A DNA stretch of 64,000 nt from Pseudarthrobacter sulfonivorans (GCF_014712225.1 NZ_JACXBW010000008.1:62001-126000), one strand, 5' to 3'. Shown: positions 44,318 through 54,010, numbered from the stretch's first letter. Translations and numbers: made by a program. Notes: a model not told the origin generated them from the letters alone.

Positions 44318-45139
44318 ATGCGCGAACTCCAGGCCACCATCATTGAAGAAATGGGCGTGCAGCCCCGGATCGATCCTGCGGGGGAGGTGCGCAAGCGCGT
44401 GGGTTTCCTCAAGGAGTACCTCCGCGCAACCCGGACCAAGGGCTTTGTGCTGGGCATCTCGGGCGGGTTGGATTCCTCCCTCGCAGGGCGCCTGGCGCAG
44501 CTGGCCGTGGAGGAGCTTGAGGCCGAGGGTGTGGAAGCGAATTTCGTTGCCGTCCGTCTGCCGTACGGCGTCCAGCACGACGAAGACGATGCGCAGGCCG
44601 CCCTCGACTTTATCCAGCCGAAAACGGAGTGGACCTTCAATATCTCCGCCGCCGTGGATGGCTTCGAGGACGAGTTCGAGAAGACCGTGGGCGCCGGGAT
44701 TTCGGACTTCCACAAGGGAAACACCAAGGCCCGCACCCGGATGATCGCCCAGTACGCCCTCGCCGGCGAACACAACTACCTGGTGCTCGGCACGGACCAC
44801 GGTGCCGAGTCAGTCACCGGGTTCTTCACCAAATTCGGCGACGGCGGCGCGGACATCCTCCCGCTGTTTGGCCTGAATAAGCGCCAGAACCGCGAACTCC
44901 TGGCCGAGCTCGGCGCGCCCGCCCGTGTCTGGGAGAAGGTGCCCACCGCGGATCTCCTCGATGACAAGCCGGGCCGCACCGACGAGGACGAACTTGGCAT
45001 TACCTATGACCAGATTGACGATTACCTCGAGGGCCGGGAGATCCCGGAAGCCGCGGCCGAACTGATCGAGCAGAAGTACCTGCGCACCCGCCACAAGCGC
45101 ACCGTCCCGGTGACCATCTTCGACACCTGGTGGAAGTAG
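44318..45139 (+). CDS. nadE: ammonia-dependent NAD synthetase
   Basis: A 273-residue enzyme that amidates nicotinate adenine dinucleotide with ammonia and ATP to give [22 protein letters not shown] matches the start of characterised NadE proteins, which fixes ATG 44318. The PP-loop is [52 protein letters not shown] and [28 protein letters not shown] complete the pattern. There is no glutaminase domain. Confidence 0.94.
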   Translation: MRELQATIIEEMGVQPRIDPAGEVRKRVGFLKEYLRATRTKGFVLGISGGLDSSLAGRLAQLAVEELEAEGVEANFVAVRLPYGVQHDEDDAQAALDFIQPKTEWTFNISAAVDGFEDEFEKTVGAGISDFHKGNTKARTRMIAQYALAGEHNYLVLGTDHGAESVTGFFTKFGDGGADILPLFGLNKRQNRELLAELGAPARVWEKVPTADLLDDKPGRTDEDELGITYDQIDDYLEGREIPEAAAELIEQKYLRTRHKRTVPVTIFDTWWK

Positions 45140-45153
45140 CCGGCCCGCAGCAC

Positions 45154-45185
45154 CTTCCATACCCTTGGAAGTCCTAGTATATTGC
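45154..45185 (+). promoter_or_regulatory. shared MarR-type promoter element, copy 1
   Basis: A 32-bp block that contains the palindrome CTTCCA-N6-TGGAAG (45154-45171) and GTCCTAGTATATTGC, which looks like a -10 region. It is 28 of 32 identical to 55713-55744. It lies 55 bp before the MarR start, suiting autoregulation. Confidence 0.68.
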
Positions 45186-45240
45186 TGGTGAGGTGGGTCA
45201 TGCATGACCGCCATAGGCCCCGGCAATGTCAGGAGGAACC

Positions 45241-45747
45241 GTGGGAAGTCCGCTCCCCCGCGACCCGATCGCCGAAGCCCGGCAGAACTGGGAACGCCAC
45301 GGCTGGGGCGATGTGGCCGCACCCATGGCCGCCATCACGGCCATTATGCGGACCCAGCAGATCCTGCTGGGCCGGATCGAGACGGTTCTCAAGCCGTTCG
45401 GGCTGACCTTTGCGCGCTACGAACTCTTGACCTTGCTGAGCTTCGCCCGCAGCGGCGCGCTGCCCATGAACAAAGCCAGCGCCCTGCTGCAGGTACATCC
45501 CACCTCGGTGACCAACGCCGTCGACCGGTTGGAGCAGGCCGGCCTGGTGGCCCGCTCCCCGCACCCCACGGACGGACGGACCACCCTGATCGAGCTCACA
45601 TCCGGGGGCCGCACCATGGCAAAACGCGCGACGGCGGCACTCAACGCCGAGGTGTTCGGCAAGTCCGGTTTCGCGGACGACGACGTGGAGCACCTGCTCC
45701 GGGTCCTGGGCAACTTCCGCAAGGCAGCCGGCGACTTCACCGACTAG
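45241..45747 (+). CDS. MarR-family transcriptional regulator
   Basis: A 168-residue winged-helix regulator. The DNA-binding part covers about residues 45-110: FGLTFARYELLTLLSFARSGALPMNKASALLQVHPTSVTNAVDRLEQAGLVARSPHPTDGRTTLIELT, with the usual recognition helix and wing. Terminal helices make the dimer. GTG 45241 follows AGGAGG by 4 bp, which decides the start over an ATG five codons earlier inside that site. The shared promoter element 10.5 kb away suggests that it controls the acyl-CoA ligase and dehydrogenase; its ligand may be an acyl-CoA or aromatic acid. Confidence 0.88.
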   Translation: MGSPLPRDPIAEARQNWERHGWGDVAAPMAAITAIMRTQQILLGRIETVLKPFGLTFARYELLTLLSFARSGALPMNKASALLQVHPTSVTNAVDRLEQAGLVARSPHPTDGRTTLIELTSGGRTMAKRATAALNAEVFGKSGFADDDVEHLLRVLGNFRKAAGDFTD

Positions 45748-45770
45748 TCCACCGGGACCCAAGAACTCCG

Positions 45771-45828
45771 TCGATTGCTCCGTAACTGCCCTTTTGGCGG
45801 ATCAAAACGGCAGTTACGGAGCAACCGA
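45771..45828. terminator. long bidirectional hairpin between marR and the enoyl-CoA hydratase gene
   Basis: A 20-base arm (45771-45790) pairs with 45809-45828 at 19 of 20 positions, with an inner TTTT/AAAA pairing. Both flanking genes end here, so it should stop both transcripts. Its design resembles the hairpin at 33317-33384. Confidence 0.78.
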
Positions 45829-45846
45829 TGGGGTCAATGGTGGGGA

Positions 45847-46626
45847 TCAGCGGTGCTTGAATTCCGGCTGCCGCTTTTCGCTGAACGCGGCCATGCCTTC
45901 CTTCTGATCCTCTGAGGCGAACAGGGAGTGGAAAACCCGGCGTTCGAACAGCACCCCCTGCGCGAGTCCCAGCTCAAAAGCCGCGTTTACGGCTTCCTTG
46001 GCCAGCATGGCTGCCGGCTTGGACTTGGACGCAATCACCTCGGCGGCCTTCAGGGCCTCCTCCACCACGGATGCGGCAGGCACCACGCGTGAAACGAGTC
46101 CCGCACGTTCGGCCTCCGCCGCATCCATCATGCGTCCGGTGAGGACCATGTCCATGGCCTTGGCCTTGCCCACTGCGTGGGTCAGCCGCTGCGATCCGCC
46201 CATGCCGGGGATGACGCCGAGGTTGATCTCGGGCTGGCCGAACTTCGCGTTGTCGCCGGCAATAATAACATCGCACATCATCGCCAACTCGCAGCCGCCG
46301 CCCAGCGCGAAGCCCGAAACCGCCGCCACAACCGGGATCCGCAGCCGCGTCAGGCTTTCCCATCCCCGGAACCAGTCCGCCGCATACATCTCCATGTAGC
46401 CCTTTGATGACATCTCCTTGATGTCCGCGCCCGCGGCGAAGGCCTTTTCCGAGCCGGTGATCACCACGGCGCCCACGGCCGGATCAGCGTCCATGCCGGT
46501 GACGGCGGCTACGACCTCCTCCATGGTGGCCTTGTTGAGGGCGTTGAGTGCCTGTGGCCGGTTGAGGGTCACCAGGCCCACCCGGCCACGTTGTTCCACC
46601 AGAATGTTTTCGTACTGCTGCGCCAA
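45847..46626 (-). CDS. enoyl-CoA hydratase
   Basis: A 259-residue crotonase. [25 protein letters not shown] (oxyanion hole), [20 protein letters not shown] with the first glutamate, and [25 protein letters not shown] with the second are all visible. TTG 46626 gives the family N terminus ([16 protein letters not shown]) behind AAGGGG; the frame remains open to 46677. It is the last gene of the valine-degradation operon, where it could hydrate methacrylyl-CoA. A general short-chain enoyl-CoA substrate is equally possible. Confidence 0.88.
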   Translation of the reverse strand: MAQQYENILVEQRGRVGLVTLNRPQALNALNKATMEEVVAAVTGMDADPAVGAVVITGSEKAFAAGADIKEMSSKGYMEMYAADWFRGWESLTRLRIPVVAAVSGFALGGGCELAMMCDVIIAGDNAKFGQPEINLGVIPGMGGSQRLTHAVGKAKAMDMVLTGRMMDAAEAERAGLVSRVVPAASVVEEALKAAEVIASKSKPAAMLAKEAVNAAFELGLAQGVLFERRVFHSLFASEDQKEGMAAFSEKRQPEFKHR

Positions 46627-46679
46627 GCCGTGCCCCTTAGGTCTGTTGGTCGTGGAAGATAAAAATGCCGTCACCAACG

Positions 46680-47603
46680 CTACGTGGCTGACTTGTCCCT
46701 GATGTCGGTAATGATGCCCGAGAAGTCCCGGCCTGCGCCACCTTCCGCTGCGAAGGCATCGTAGATCTGCGACGCCAACGGACCCATCTGGGCGGCAACG
46801 CCCGTGCTTTCCAGGGCATTCACGGCGAGCCTAAGGTCCTTGGCCATCAGTGCGCCGGCGAATCCGGGCTGGTAGTCGCGGTTGGCAGGGCTGGTCGGGA
46901 CTGGGCCGGGAACGGGACAGTTGGTGGTCAGTGCCCAGCACTGGCCGGAGGCGTGGGCGGCGACGTCGAACAGCGCCTGGTGCGTCAGGCCGAGCTTTTC
47001 GCCGAGGACAAACGCCTCACTGACGGCGATCATGGACACGCCCAAAATCATGTTGTTGCAGACCTTCGCGGCCTGCCCGGCACCGTGCTCCCCGCAGTGC
47101 ACGATGCGTTTTCCCATCAGCTCCAGGATGGGCTTAACGGTTTCGAAGTCTTCGGGCAGGGCCCCCACCATAAACGTCAGCGTGCCCGCTTCTGCGCCCA
47201 CCACTCCGCCGGAAACGGGTGCGTCCACGGAGCGGTGCCCGGCCTCCAGCGCGATCGCGGCAGCCTCGCGGGCCTCGTCGACATTGATGGTGGAGCAGTC
47301 CAGGAACATGGTGTCCGGCGCCGCCACCGACAGCAGGCCGCCCGCCCCGTCCACGCCGCGGTAGAGGTCCAGGACGTGTTGTCCGCTGGGCAGCATGGTG
47401 AGCACAACGGCGGCGCTGGCCACCGCTTCCGCCGCGGAACCGGCCATGGGCACGCCGTGTGCTTTGGCTGCCTCTACCGCCGCCGGCACGGGGTCATAGC
47501 CCACCACGCTGTGCCCGGCCTTGATCAGGTTGGCCGCCATGGGGCCGCCCATGTGGCCGAGGCCCAGGAAGGCGATGGTGCCGGACGCTGCGTTCTCAGA
47601 CAT
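46680..47603 (-). CDS. mmsB: 3-hydroxyisobutyrate dehydrogenase
   Basis: A 307-residue NAD-dependent beta-hydroxyacid dehydrogenase. [28 protein letters not shown] is the nucleotide fold. [14 protein letters not shown] and [22 protein letters not shown] are signature segments, and the catalytic lysine lies in [15 protein letters not shown]. It oxidises 3-hydroxyisobutyrate to methylmalonate semialdehyde, the substrate of MmsA. ATG 47603 is 7 bp after GGAG and overlaps the previous gene by 8 bp. Confidence 0.92.
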   Translation of the reverse strand: MSENAASGTIAFLGLGHMGGPMAANLIKAGHSVVGYDPVPAAVEAAKAHGVPMAGSAAEAVASAAVVLTMLPSGQHVLDLYRGVDGAGGLLSVAAPDTMFLDCSTINVDEAREAAAIALEAGHRSVDAPVSGGVVGAEAGTLTFMVGALPEDFETVKPILELMGKRIVHCGEHGAGQAAKVCNNMILGVSMIAVSEAFVLGEKLGLTHQALFDVAAHASGQCWALTTNCPVPGPVPTSPANRDYQPGFAGALMAKDLRLAVNALESTGVAAQMGPLASQIYDAFAAEGGAGRDFSGIITDIRDKSAT

Positions 47604-48669
47604 GGTCGGACTCCTTTGGCTGAAGATGGAGCTCACGGTCGCCCAGGGGCGCGAAGTAGCGCTCGACGTCGGCCGGTGACACTTCGGCGAGCGACGCGGG
47701 CTTCCACTGTGGATTGCGGTCCTTGTCCACCACCTGGGCGCGGATGCCTTCACGGAAGTCCGGGCCCGCAAGGGAGCGCACCCCCACGCGGTATTCCTGC
47801 GCCAGTGTTTCCTCCAATGAGAGCCCGCGCACGCGCCGGAGGGATTCGAGCGTGAGCTTTACCGCGGTGGGCGACTTCGCCTCAATGGTGGCGGCAGCAT
47901 CCGCAGCCTCCCCGCCAGCTGCCTGCAGCCGCCGGAGAATCTCCTCGGCGTCGTCGGCGGCGTAGGCGGCATCGATCCACTCACGCTGTTCCGCCAGCGC
48001 CGAGGCCGGCGGTTCCTGCACAAAGCGCCCGACGGCGGCATCCGCCGTCGTGCTTTCCAGCGCTTCCGCGAGTGCCGGGAGGTTTTCGGACGGCACGAAG
48101 TGGTCCGCGAGCCCGAGGAACAGGGCGTCAGCCCCGCTCAGGTGGGCGCCGGTGAGGGCCGTGTGCGTGCCGGACTCCCCCGGGGCGCGGGACAGCAGGA
48201 GGGTGCCGCCGACGTCGGGTACAAAGCCGATGGTGGTTTCAGGCATGCCGGTGCGGGTGCGCTCGGTGACCACCCGGACCGAACCGTGAGCCGAAATTCC
48301 CACTCCGCCGCCGAGTACCAGTCCGTCCATCAAGGCCACGTACGGCTTGGGGTAGCGGGAAATGAGTGCGTTGAGCCGGTATTCCGTCGCCCAGAAGTCG
48401 GCGGTGGCGCCGCCGCCGGCCAGCATGTCCCGGTAAATGGCCACGATGTCACCGCCGGCGCACAGGCCGCGGTCCCCCGCGCCCCGGACCAGGACGGTTG
48501 CCACGGCGTCGTCGTCCGCCCAGGCCGTGAGTTGTTCGAGCATGGCTTCGACCATGCCGGCGTTCAGCGCGTTGACTGCTTTGGGCCTGTTCAGCGTGAT
48601 GACGCCCAGGTGTCCGCGGCGTTCAAACAGGACCTCGGCTGCGTGCTCCGCTTCGGGGAACCCACTCAT
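47596..48669 (-). CDS. 3-hydroxyisobutyryl-CoA hydrolase (enoyl-CoA hydratase family)
   Basis: A 357-residue crotonase-fold protein, longer than plain hydratases, as expected for 3-hydroxyisobutyryl-CoA hydrolases. LGVITLNRPKAVNALN, RGLCAGGDIVAIY, YVALMDGLVLGGGVGISAHGSVRVVTERTRTGMPETTIGFVPDVGGTLLLSRAPG, and FREGIRAQVVDKDRNPQW all fit. It releases CoA before the MmsB step in valine breakdown. Its ATG overlaps the mmsA stop (TGATG). Confidence 0.88.
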   Translation of the reverse strand: MSGFPEAEHAAEVLFERRGHLGVITLNRPKAVNALNAGMVEAMLEQLTAWADDDAVATVLVRGAGDRGLCAGGDIVAIYRDMLAGGGATADFWATEYRLNALISRYPKPYVALMDGLVLGGGVGISAHGSVRVVTERTRTGMPETTIGFVPDVGGTLLLSRAPGESGTHTALTGAHLSGADALFLGLADHFVPSENLPALAEALESTTADAAVGRFVQEPPASALAEQREWIDAAYAADDAEEILRRLQAAGGEAADAAATIEAKSPTAVKLTLESLRRVRGLSLEETLAQEYRVGVRSLAGPDFREGIRAQVVDKDRNPQWKPASLAEVSPADVERYFAPLGDRELHLQPKESDHV

Positions 48670-50168
48670 CAGCTGCCGGCCGGCATCACGAAGCTGGCGC
48701 CCTGGCGGATGCCGGAGGGCCAACGGGTGGTGACCGTCTTGGTCTTGGTGTAGAAACGGAACGCGTCCGCGCCGTGCTGGTTGAGGTCCCCGAAGCCGGA
48801 GGCCTTCCAGCCACCAAAGGTGTAATACGCGATGGGAACCGGGATGGGGACGTTGATGCCCACCATGCCCACCTCCACGCGGCTGGCGAAGTCGCGGGCG
48901 GCGTCGCCGTCGCGGGTGAAGATCGCGACGCCGTTGCCGAACTCGTGCTCGGAGCAAAGCCTCAATGCCTCGTCGTAGTCGGCCGCGCGGAGGACGCTGA
49001 GGACCGGGCCGAAGATTTCCTCCTTGTAGATCTTCATGTCCTTGGTGACGTTGTCGAAGAGCGTGGGGCCCACCCAGAAGCCGCCGTCGTAGCCGTCCAC
49101 GGTGAGGCCGCGCCCGTCGGTGACCAGTGTTGCGCCTTCGTCCACGCCGGACTGGATGTAGCCTTCGATCCTGTCCTTGGCGGAGGCGGCCACCACGGGG
49201 CCGAAGTCCGAGTCCTTGTCCAGGCTGTGTCCCACCTTGAGGCCCTTGACGCGCTCAGTCAGCTTGGCCACCAGGGCATCGGCCGTTTCCTGGCCCACCG
49301 GCACAGCAACGGAGATGGCCATGCAGCGTTCGCCGGCGGAACCGTACCCGGCACCGATCAGGGCGTCGGCAGCCATCTCAAGATCGGCGTCGGGCATGAT
49401 CACCATATGGTTCTTCGCGCCGCCGAAGCACTGTGCGCGCTTTCCGTGTGCGGCCGCCGTGGCGTAAATGTACTGCGCGATCGGCGTGGAGCCCACAAAA
49501 CCGATGGCCTTCACCCTCGGATCCTCAAGAAGTGCATCAACGGCTTCCTTGTCCCCGTTGACCACGTTGAACACGCCATCCGGCAGGCCGGCTTCGCTGT
49601 ACAGTTCGGCGAGCCGCAGCGGCACGGAGGGGTCGCGCTCCGACGGCTTGAGGATGAAGGCGTTGCCGGCGGCGAGCGCCGGACCGGACTTCCACAGCGG
49701 AATCATGGCGGGGAAGTTGAACGGCGTAATGCCGGCGACCACGCCCAGCGGCTGGCGCAGGGAATGGACATCGATGCCCTGCCCGGCGCTGTCCGAGAAC
49801 TCGCCCTTCAGCAGGTGCGGGGCGTTCGCGGCAAATTCCACCACTTCGATGCCCCGCTGGATATCGCCCTTGGCGTCCGGGAACGTTTTGCCGTGCTCGG
49901 AGGACAGCAGCGTGGCGAGTTCGTCCATGTTCTCGTTGACGAGGTCCACGAACTTAAGCAGGATCCGGCCCCGGCGCTGCGGGTTCATGGCCGCCCATTC
50001 GAGCTGGCCCTTCTCCGCGTTCGCGATGGCGTTGGCCACCTCTTCCTTGCTTGCCAGCGGCAGCCTCGCCTGCACCTGGCCGGTGCAGGGGTCAAAGACA
50101 TCGCTGAACCGCCCGGACGTGCCGTCGACCCGCTGGCCGCCGACGTAGTGTGAAAGCTCGTGCACCAT
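48669..50168 (-). CDS. mmsA: CoA-acylating methylmalonate-semialdehyde dehydrogenase
   Basis: A 499-residue aldehyde dehydrogenase that yields propionyl-CoA from methylmalonate semialdehyde in valine and inositol breakdown. Typical segments are GVVAGITPFNFPAMIPLWKSGPALAAGNAFILKPSERDPSVP, FVGSTPIAQYIY, GAKNHMVIMPDADLE, and GSAGERCMAISVAVPVG with the catalytic cysteine. It heads the four-gene operon. A sequence at about 50214 in its promoter weakly resembles the MarR element. Confidence 0.93.
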   Translation of the reverse strand: MVHELSHYVGGQRVDGTSGRFSDVFDPCTGQVQARLPLASKEEVANAIANAEKGQLEWAAMNPQRRGRILLKFVDLVNENMDELATLLSSEHGKTFPDAKGDIQRGIEVVEFAANAPHLLKGEFSDSAGQGIDVHSLRQPLGVVAGITPFNFPAMIPLWKSGPALAAGNAFILKPSERDPSVPLRLAELYSEAGLPDGVFNVVNGDKEAVDALLEDPRVKAIGFVGSTPIAQYIYATAAAHGKRAQCFGGAKNHMVIMPDADLEMAADALIGAGYGSAGERCMAISVAVPVGQETADALVAKLTERVKGLKVGHSLDKDSDFGPVVAASAKDRIEGYIQSGVDEGATLVTDGRGLTVDGYDGGFWVGPTLFDNVTKDMKIYKEEIFGPVLSVLRAADYDEALRLCSEHEFGNGVAIFTRDGDAARDFASRVEVGMVGINVPIPVPIAYYTFGGWKASGFGDLNQHGADAFRFYTKTKTVTTRWPSGIRQGASFVMPAGS

Positions 50169-50213
50169 CGAACGCTCCTTTGCATGTGGGTGTCATCCCT
50201 GAACCCGAATCTA

Positions 50214-50234
50214 CTCGGACTTCCTACTAATTTC
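50214..50234. promoter_or_regulatory. weak third match to the MarR-type element
   Basis: CTCGGACTTCCTACTAATTTC aligns with the conserved right part of the two strong copies at about 16 of 22 positions and lies 46 bp upstream of mmsA. The match is too weak to rely on. Confidence 0.3.
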
Positions 50235-50264
50235 TAGGGGGCCTCCGGGCTGGCATGCCGGGGC

Positions 50265-51053
50265 TCAGACCGGCTGCGAAGCCCTCTCCGCGGGCAGCTT
50301 GGCGCTCATCCGGTGGGCTTCCTCCATGAGCAGTTTGCCCAGGAACTCCTGCCGCTCCGGGCGGAACCGGGGCTCGATTCCGGTCAGCGACAGTGCGCCC
50401 ACCGGCCGGCCCTGTCGGTCGAACACGGCGGCTCCCATCCCCCAGCTGCCTTCGAGGACCAGGCCCGGGTTCACGGCATAGCCCTGCAGCCGGGTCCGCT
50501 TGAGGTTGCCGCGGACCACTTCCTTGCGGTGGCCCGTCGCGAAGGTTCCGGCATGCTGCTCCCAGCCGGACATAAGGGCGTCCTGTTCCTCGCCTGGCAG
50601 GAAGGCCATGATGGCTGTGCCTGCTGAGGCCACCCCGAGCGGAAAGCGGACTCCTTCATGCAGGACGAAGGAGCGCACCGGGAAGCTGCCTTCCTCTCGC
50701 AGGACGCAGACCGCCTCATGGCCCCGGCGGATGGAGTAAAACGCACTCTCGCCCGTCTCCTCGGCCAGCCGGCGCAGGCTGGGCCGGGCGATCTCCTCAA
50801 ACGGGAAGCGGGCAGCTGCCACCGATCCCAGCAGGAAAATCTCCGGACCCAGGATCCAGTTGCCGCTCCGGGCGTCGTGGTCCAGGAGCCCCTCGCCGGC
50901 GAGGGACGTCAGGAGCCGGTGGACGGTGGGGCGGGTCAGGCCGGATTCCCGGACCAGGCCGGCGAGCGAGCTGCCCTCAGGCTTCCGGCCGACCATGCGG
51001 AGCAGGGATGCCACCCGCCCCACCACCTGCGTCCCCTGGACTGGATTTGCCAT
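50265..51053 (-). CDS. IclR-family transcriptional regulator
   Basis: A 262-residue regulator. Residues 10-75 form the winged helix (VVGRVASLLRMVGRKPEGSSLAGLVRESGLTRPTVHRLLTSLAGEGLL). Residues 85-255 form the effector domain (FPFEEIARPSLRRLAEETGESAFYSIRRGHEAVCVLREEG and GVASAGTAIMAFLPGEE). ATG 51053 gives the usual short N terminus. It is divergent from the CoA-transferase operon, and two identical-design palindromes lie between them, so it should control both. The effector is likely an acid of the pathway. Confidence 0.9.
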   Translation of the reverse strand: MANPVQGTQVVGRVASLLRMVGRKPEGSSLAGLVRESGLTRPTVHRLLTSLAGEGLLDHDARSGNWILGPEIFLLGSVAAARFPFEEIARPSLRRLAEETGESAFYSIRRGHEAVCVLREEGSFPVRSFVLHEGVRFPLGVASAGTAIMAFLPGEEQDALMSGWEQHAGTFATGHRKEVVRGNLKRTRLQGYAVNPGLVLEGSWGMGAAVFDRQGRPVGALSLTGIEPRFRPERQEFLGKLLMEEAHRMSAKLPAERASQPV

Positions 51054-51079
51054 TCCGTTCTCCGCTCTCAAAGAATTGC

Positions 51080-51092
51080 TCCACAATGTGGA
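51080..51092. promoter_or_regulatory. IclR-type operator 1
   Basis: TCCACAATGTGGA is a palindrome apart from its centre, 27 bp upstream of the regulator start, and would repress the regulator itself. Confidence 0.75.
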
Positions 51093-51198
51093 CACCTCTA
51101 AGGCTAGCGTCCACGCTATGAAAGAACAGCGGTGTTGAAGCATTCGGCCCATTGACCCGCTTCCCAGCCCGCCATAGGCTCCTTCATCAAGCCCACTG

Positions 51199-51211
51199 TC
51201 CACAACGTGGA
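51199..51211. promoter_or_regulatory. IclR-type operator 2
   Basis: TCCACAACGTGGA is identical to operator 1 at 12 of 13 positions and lies 39 bp upstream of the CoA-transferase gene. The two centres are 119 bp apart. Confidence 0.75.
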
Positions 51212-51249
51212 TAACGCAGGCTCTGACCGCTCAATGACGAGGAGATGGA

Positions 51250-51969
51250 ATGTCCAGACTTAAATCCAACGCCGCTGCTGTCCTGCAGGATCTGCTCCAG
51301 GACGGGATGACGCTCGCTGTGGGCGGTTTCGGCCTGAGCGGCATCCCGGCCGACCTGATCGAGGCTGTCCGCGATTCCGGCGTCCGCGAGCTCACCGTGG
51401 TTTCCAACAACATGGGAGTGGATGGCAAAGGCCTGGGGATCCTGATCGAGGCCGGCCAGGTCCGCAAGGTCATCGCTTCCTACGTCGGCGAGAACAGGCT
51501 CTTCGCCGAGCAGTACCTCGCCGGAAAACTTGAAGTGGAGTTCACTCCCCAGGGCACGCTGGCCGAACGCCTCCGCGCCGGCGGCGCCGGCATCCCGGCG
51601 TTCTACACCAAGACCGGCGTTGGCACGCTCGTGGCCGAAGGCAAGCCGCTGGCGGAGTTCGACGGCGAAACGTACGTCCAGGAGCGCGCCATCCGCGCCG
51701 ACGTCGCACTGGTCCACGCACACACGGCTGACACGGATGGGAACCTGATTTACCGCTACACGGCCCGGAACTTCAACCCCGTGGTCGCCACCGCGGGCGC
51801 CGTCACCATCGCCGAAGCCGAAGTCATCCTCGCGCCGGGCCAACTCGATCCCAACCACATCGTCACCCCCGGGGTTTACGTCCAGCACCTGGTTCAAGCC
51901 AGCGACCGGGTCAAGGACATCGAGCAGCGCACCGTCCGCCCCCGCGCCGCAGCCCCGGTCCCCGCCTGA
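51250..51969 (+). CDS. 3-oxoacid CoA-transferase subunit A
   Basis: A 239-residue alpha subunit. DGMTLAVGGFGLSGIPADLIEAV with the GGFG-type CoA motif, VVSNNMGVDGKGLGILIEAGQVRKVIASYVGENRLF, VEFTPQGTLAERLRAGGAGIPAFYTKTGVGT and GNLIYRYTARNFNPVVATAG match the family. With subunit B it moves CoA from succinyl-CoA to a 3-oxo acid such as acetoacetate or 3-oxoadipate. It heads an IclR-controlled operon. Confidence 0.9.
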   Translation: MSRLKSNAAAVLQDLLQDGMTLAVGGFGLSGIPADLIEAVRDSGVRELTVVSNNMGVDGKGLGILIEAGQVRKVIASYVGENRLFAEQYLAGKLEVEFTPQGTLAERLRAGGAGIPAFYTKTGVGTLVAEGKPLAEFDGETYVQERAIRADVALVHAHTADTDGNLIYRYTARNFNPVVATAGAVTIAEAEVILAPGQLDPNHIVTPGVYVQHLVQASDRVKDIEQRTVRPRAAAPVPA

Positions 51970-52042
51970 CACTCCGGCCTGAACCGCGCGATCCGCGCAC
52001 CACCCCCACGCACGCACACTTTTCGACCCCAAGGAGAACCCC

Positions 52043-52750
52043 ATGGCCTGGACCAGGGATGAAATGGCTGCCATCGCGGCCGAGGAACTGAACGACGGCG
52101 ACTACGTGAACCTGGGCATCGGCATCCCCACGCTGGTGGCCAACAACCTGCCCGACGGCGTCCGCGTGACCCTGCAGAGCGAAAACGGCCTGCTCGGCAT
52201 GGGCCCCTTCCCGTATGAAGGCGAGGAAGACGCCGACCTCATCAATGCCGGCAAGCAGACAGTCACGGTCCTGCCCGGCGGGAGCATCTTCGACTCCGCC
52301 ACCTCCTTCGGGATGATCCGCGGCGGCCACGTCAAGGTGGCCATCCTGGGCGCCATGCAGGTCTCCGGCAACGGCGACCTCGCCAACTGGACCATCCCCG
52401 GCAAGATGGTCAAGGGCATGGGCGGCGCCATGGACCTCGTGGCCGGCACCCCGCGCGTGGTGGTCCTGACCGAACACAACGCCAAGGACGGCACCGCCAA
52501 GATCGTCACCGAGTGCACCCTGCCGCTCACCGGTCTGAGCTGCGTGGACCGGATCATCAGCGACCTCGCGGTCTTCGACCTCGTGAAGAATGAAGACAAA
52601 ACAGGCGACGGCGGCGGGCGGCAGCTCAGGCTGACCCGCCTCGCGCCGGGCGTCACCGTGGAGGAGATCCGGGAGAAGACCGAGGCCGCCTTCACGGTGG
52701 CCCTGGACTCCGACCTGGACGAGTCCGCCCTGGAAGGAGCCACGGCATGA
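52043..52750 (+). CDS. 3-oxoacid CoA-transferase subunit B
   Basis: A 235-residue beta subunit. [36 protein letters not shown] carries the catalytic glutamate in the SENG motif. [43 protein letters not shown] is equally typical. A 73-bp gap and a clear AAGGAGA site separate it from subunit A. Its end overlaps the thiolase start by ATGA. Whether the substrate is acetoacetate or 3-oxoadipate cannot be decided from sequence. Confidence 0.91.
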   Translation: MAWTRDEMAAIAAEELNDGDYVNLGIGIPTLVANNLPDGVRVTLQSENGLLGMGPFPYEGEEDADLINAGKQTVTVLPGGSIFDSATSFGMIRGGHVKVAILGAMQVSGNGDLANWTIPGKMVKGMGGAMDLVAGTPRVVVLTEHNAKDGTAKIVTECTLPLTGLSCVDRIISDLAVFDLVKNEDKTGDGGGRQLRLTRLAPGVTVEEIREKTEAAFTVALDSDLDESALEGATA

Positions 52751-53931
52751 GCCTCAAGGAACAGTTCGGCAAGGATGTCCTGCTGACCGGCTGGGGCCAC
52801 AGCCGGTTCGGCAAACTGACCGACGAGACTCTCGAGTCCCTGATCGTCCAGGTGGCCACCGAGGCCATCAGCAACGCCGGCATCGAGGCCGGCCAGATCG
52901 ACGAGATCTACCTGGGCCAGTTCAACTCCGGCATGATGCCGCTGGCGTTCCCATCTTCCCTGGCATTGCAGGTCTCCCCTGCCCTGGCCAATGTCGCCGC
53001 CACCCGGGTGGAGAATGCCTGCGCTTCCGGCTCGGCAGCCTTTCAGCAGGGCACGAAGTCGCTGCTGGCAGGTACCGCCAAGACCGTCCTGGTGATCGGT
53101 GCGGAGAAGATGACCCAGGCCGGGGCCGAGGTCGTGGGTGCGGCCCTGCTGGGCGCCGACTACGACATGGCCGGCCAGAACTCCACCACCGGCTTCACCG
53201 GCCTGTTCGCCGACGTCGCCAAGCATTACGAAAAGCACTACGGGCCGGTCTCCGACGTGCTCGGCACCATCGCGGCGAAGAACCACCGCAACGGGGTGGA
53301 CAACCCCTACGCCCAGCTCCGCAAGGACTTCGGCGAGGAATTCTGCCGCACCGTCTCCGACAAGAACCCCATGGTGGCCGATCCGCTGCGCCGCACCGAC
53401 TGCTCCCCCGTATCCGACGGCGCCGCCGCTGTTGTGCTCTCCACCTCGCCGACGGGCGGGACAACTGCACCGGTGCGGCTCGCGGGCTTCGGTCACGCCA
53501 ACGATTTCTTCCCTGCCGAACGCCGGGATCCCACGGCTTTCGCGGCCACGCGCATGTCCTGGCAGCGCGCACTGGCGATGGCCGGCGTCGGGCTTGGAGA
53601 CCTGGATTTCGCAGAAGTCCACGACTGCTTCACCATCGCCGAGCTGCTCATGTACGAGGCCATGGGACTGACCGAAGCCGGCCAGGGCGCCCGCGCCGTG
53701 ACAGAAGGCTGGGTCTTCAAGGACGGCAAGCTGCCCATCAACGTCTCCGGCGGACTCAAGGCCAAGGGCCACCCAGTGGGAGCCACCGGCGTGTCGCAGC
53801 ACGTCATCGCCGCCATGCAGCTGACCGGCACCGCCGGCGACATGCAGCTGGGCCGCGCCCGGCGGGCAGCGGTGCAGAACATGGGCGGCGTGGGAATCGC
53901 CAACTACGTCAGCGTCCTCGAGTCCGTCTAG
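52747..53931 (+). CDS. thiolase, SCP-x-like acetyl-CoA acyltransferase
   Basis: A 394-residue thiolase of the SCP2-related type. The nucleophilic cysteine lies in [17 protein letters not shown]. The second half contains [21 protein letters not shown] and [22 protein letters not shown], where HDCF replaces the NEAF of classical thiolases. It would cleave the 3-oxoacyl-CoA formed by the CoA-transferase. The [19 protein letters not shown] segment suggests a substrate other than plain acetoacetyl-CoA. A long hairpin follows. Confidence 0.87.
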   Translation: MSLKEQFGKDVLLTGWGHSRFGKLTDETLESLIVQVATEAISNAGIEAGQIDEIYLGQFNSGMMPLAFPSSLALQVSPALANVAATRVENACASGSAAFQQGTKSLLAGTAKTVLVIGAEKMTQAGAEVVGAALLGADYDMAGQNSTTGFTGLFADVAKHYEKHYGPVSDVLGTIAAKNHRNGVDNPYAQLRKDFGEEFCRTVSDKNPMVADPLRRTDCSPVSDGAAAVVLSTSPTGGTTAPVRLAGFGHANDFFPAERRDPTAFAATRMSWQRALAMAGVGLGDLDFAEVHDCFTIAELLMYEAMGLTEAGQGARAVTEGWVFKDGKLPINVSGGLKAKGHPVGATGVSQHVIAAMQLTGTAGDMQLGRARRAAVQNMGGVGIANYVSVLESV

Positions 53932-53947
53932 CACCAACGCGTAGAAC

Positions 53948-54010
53948 CAACGCGGGGTCAGACAATGCCCTTCCAGGTCGGATTATCGGGCCGTATCTGA
54001 CGCCGCGTTG
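53948..54010 (+). terminator. long hairpin after the thiolase gene
   Basis: CAACGCGGGGTCAGA (53948-53962) pairs with 53996-54010 at 14 of 15 positions, with partial pairing further in. No T-run follows. It lies 17 bp after the stop and likely ends the CoA-transferase operon. Confidence 0.62.

Noticed and set aside
48774..50153. Open frame of about 459 codons opposite mmsA
   Set aside because: A shadow of a clear aldehyde dehydrogenase; there is no ribosome site or motif.
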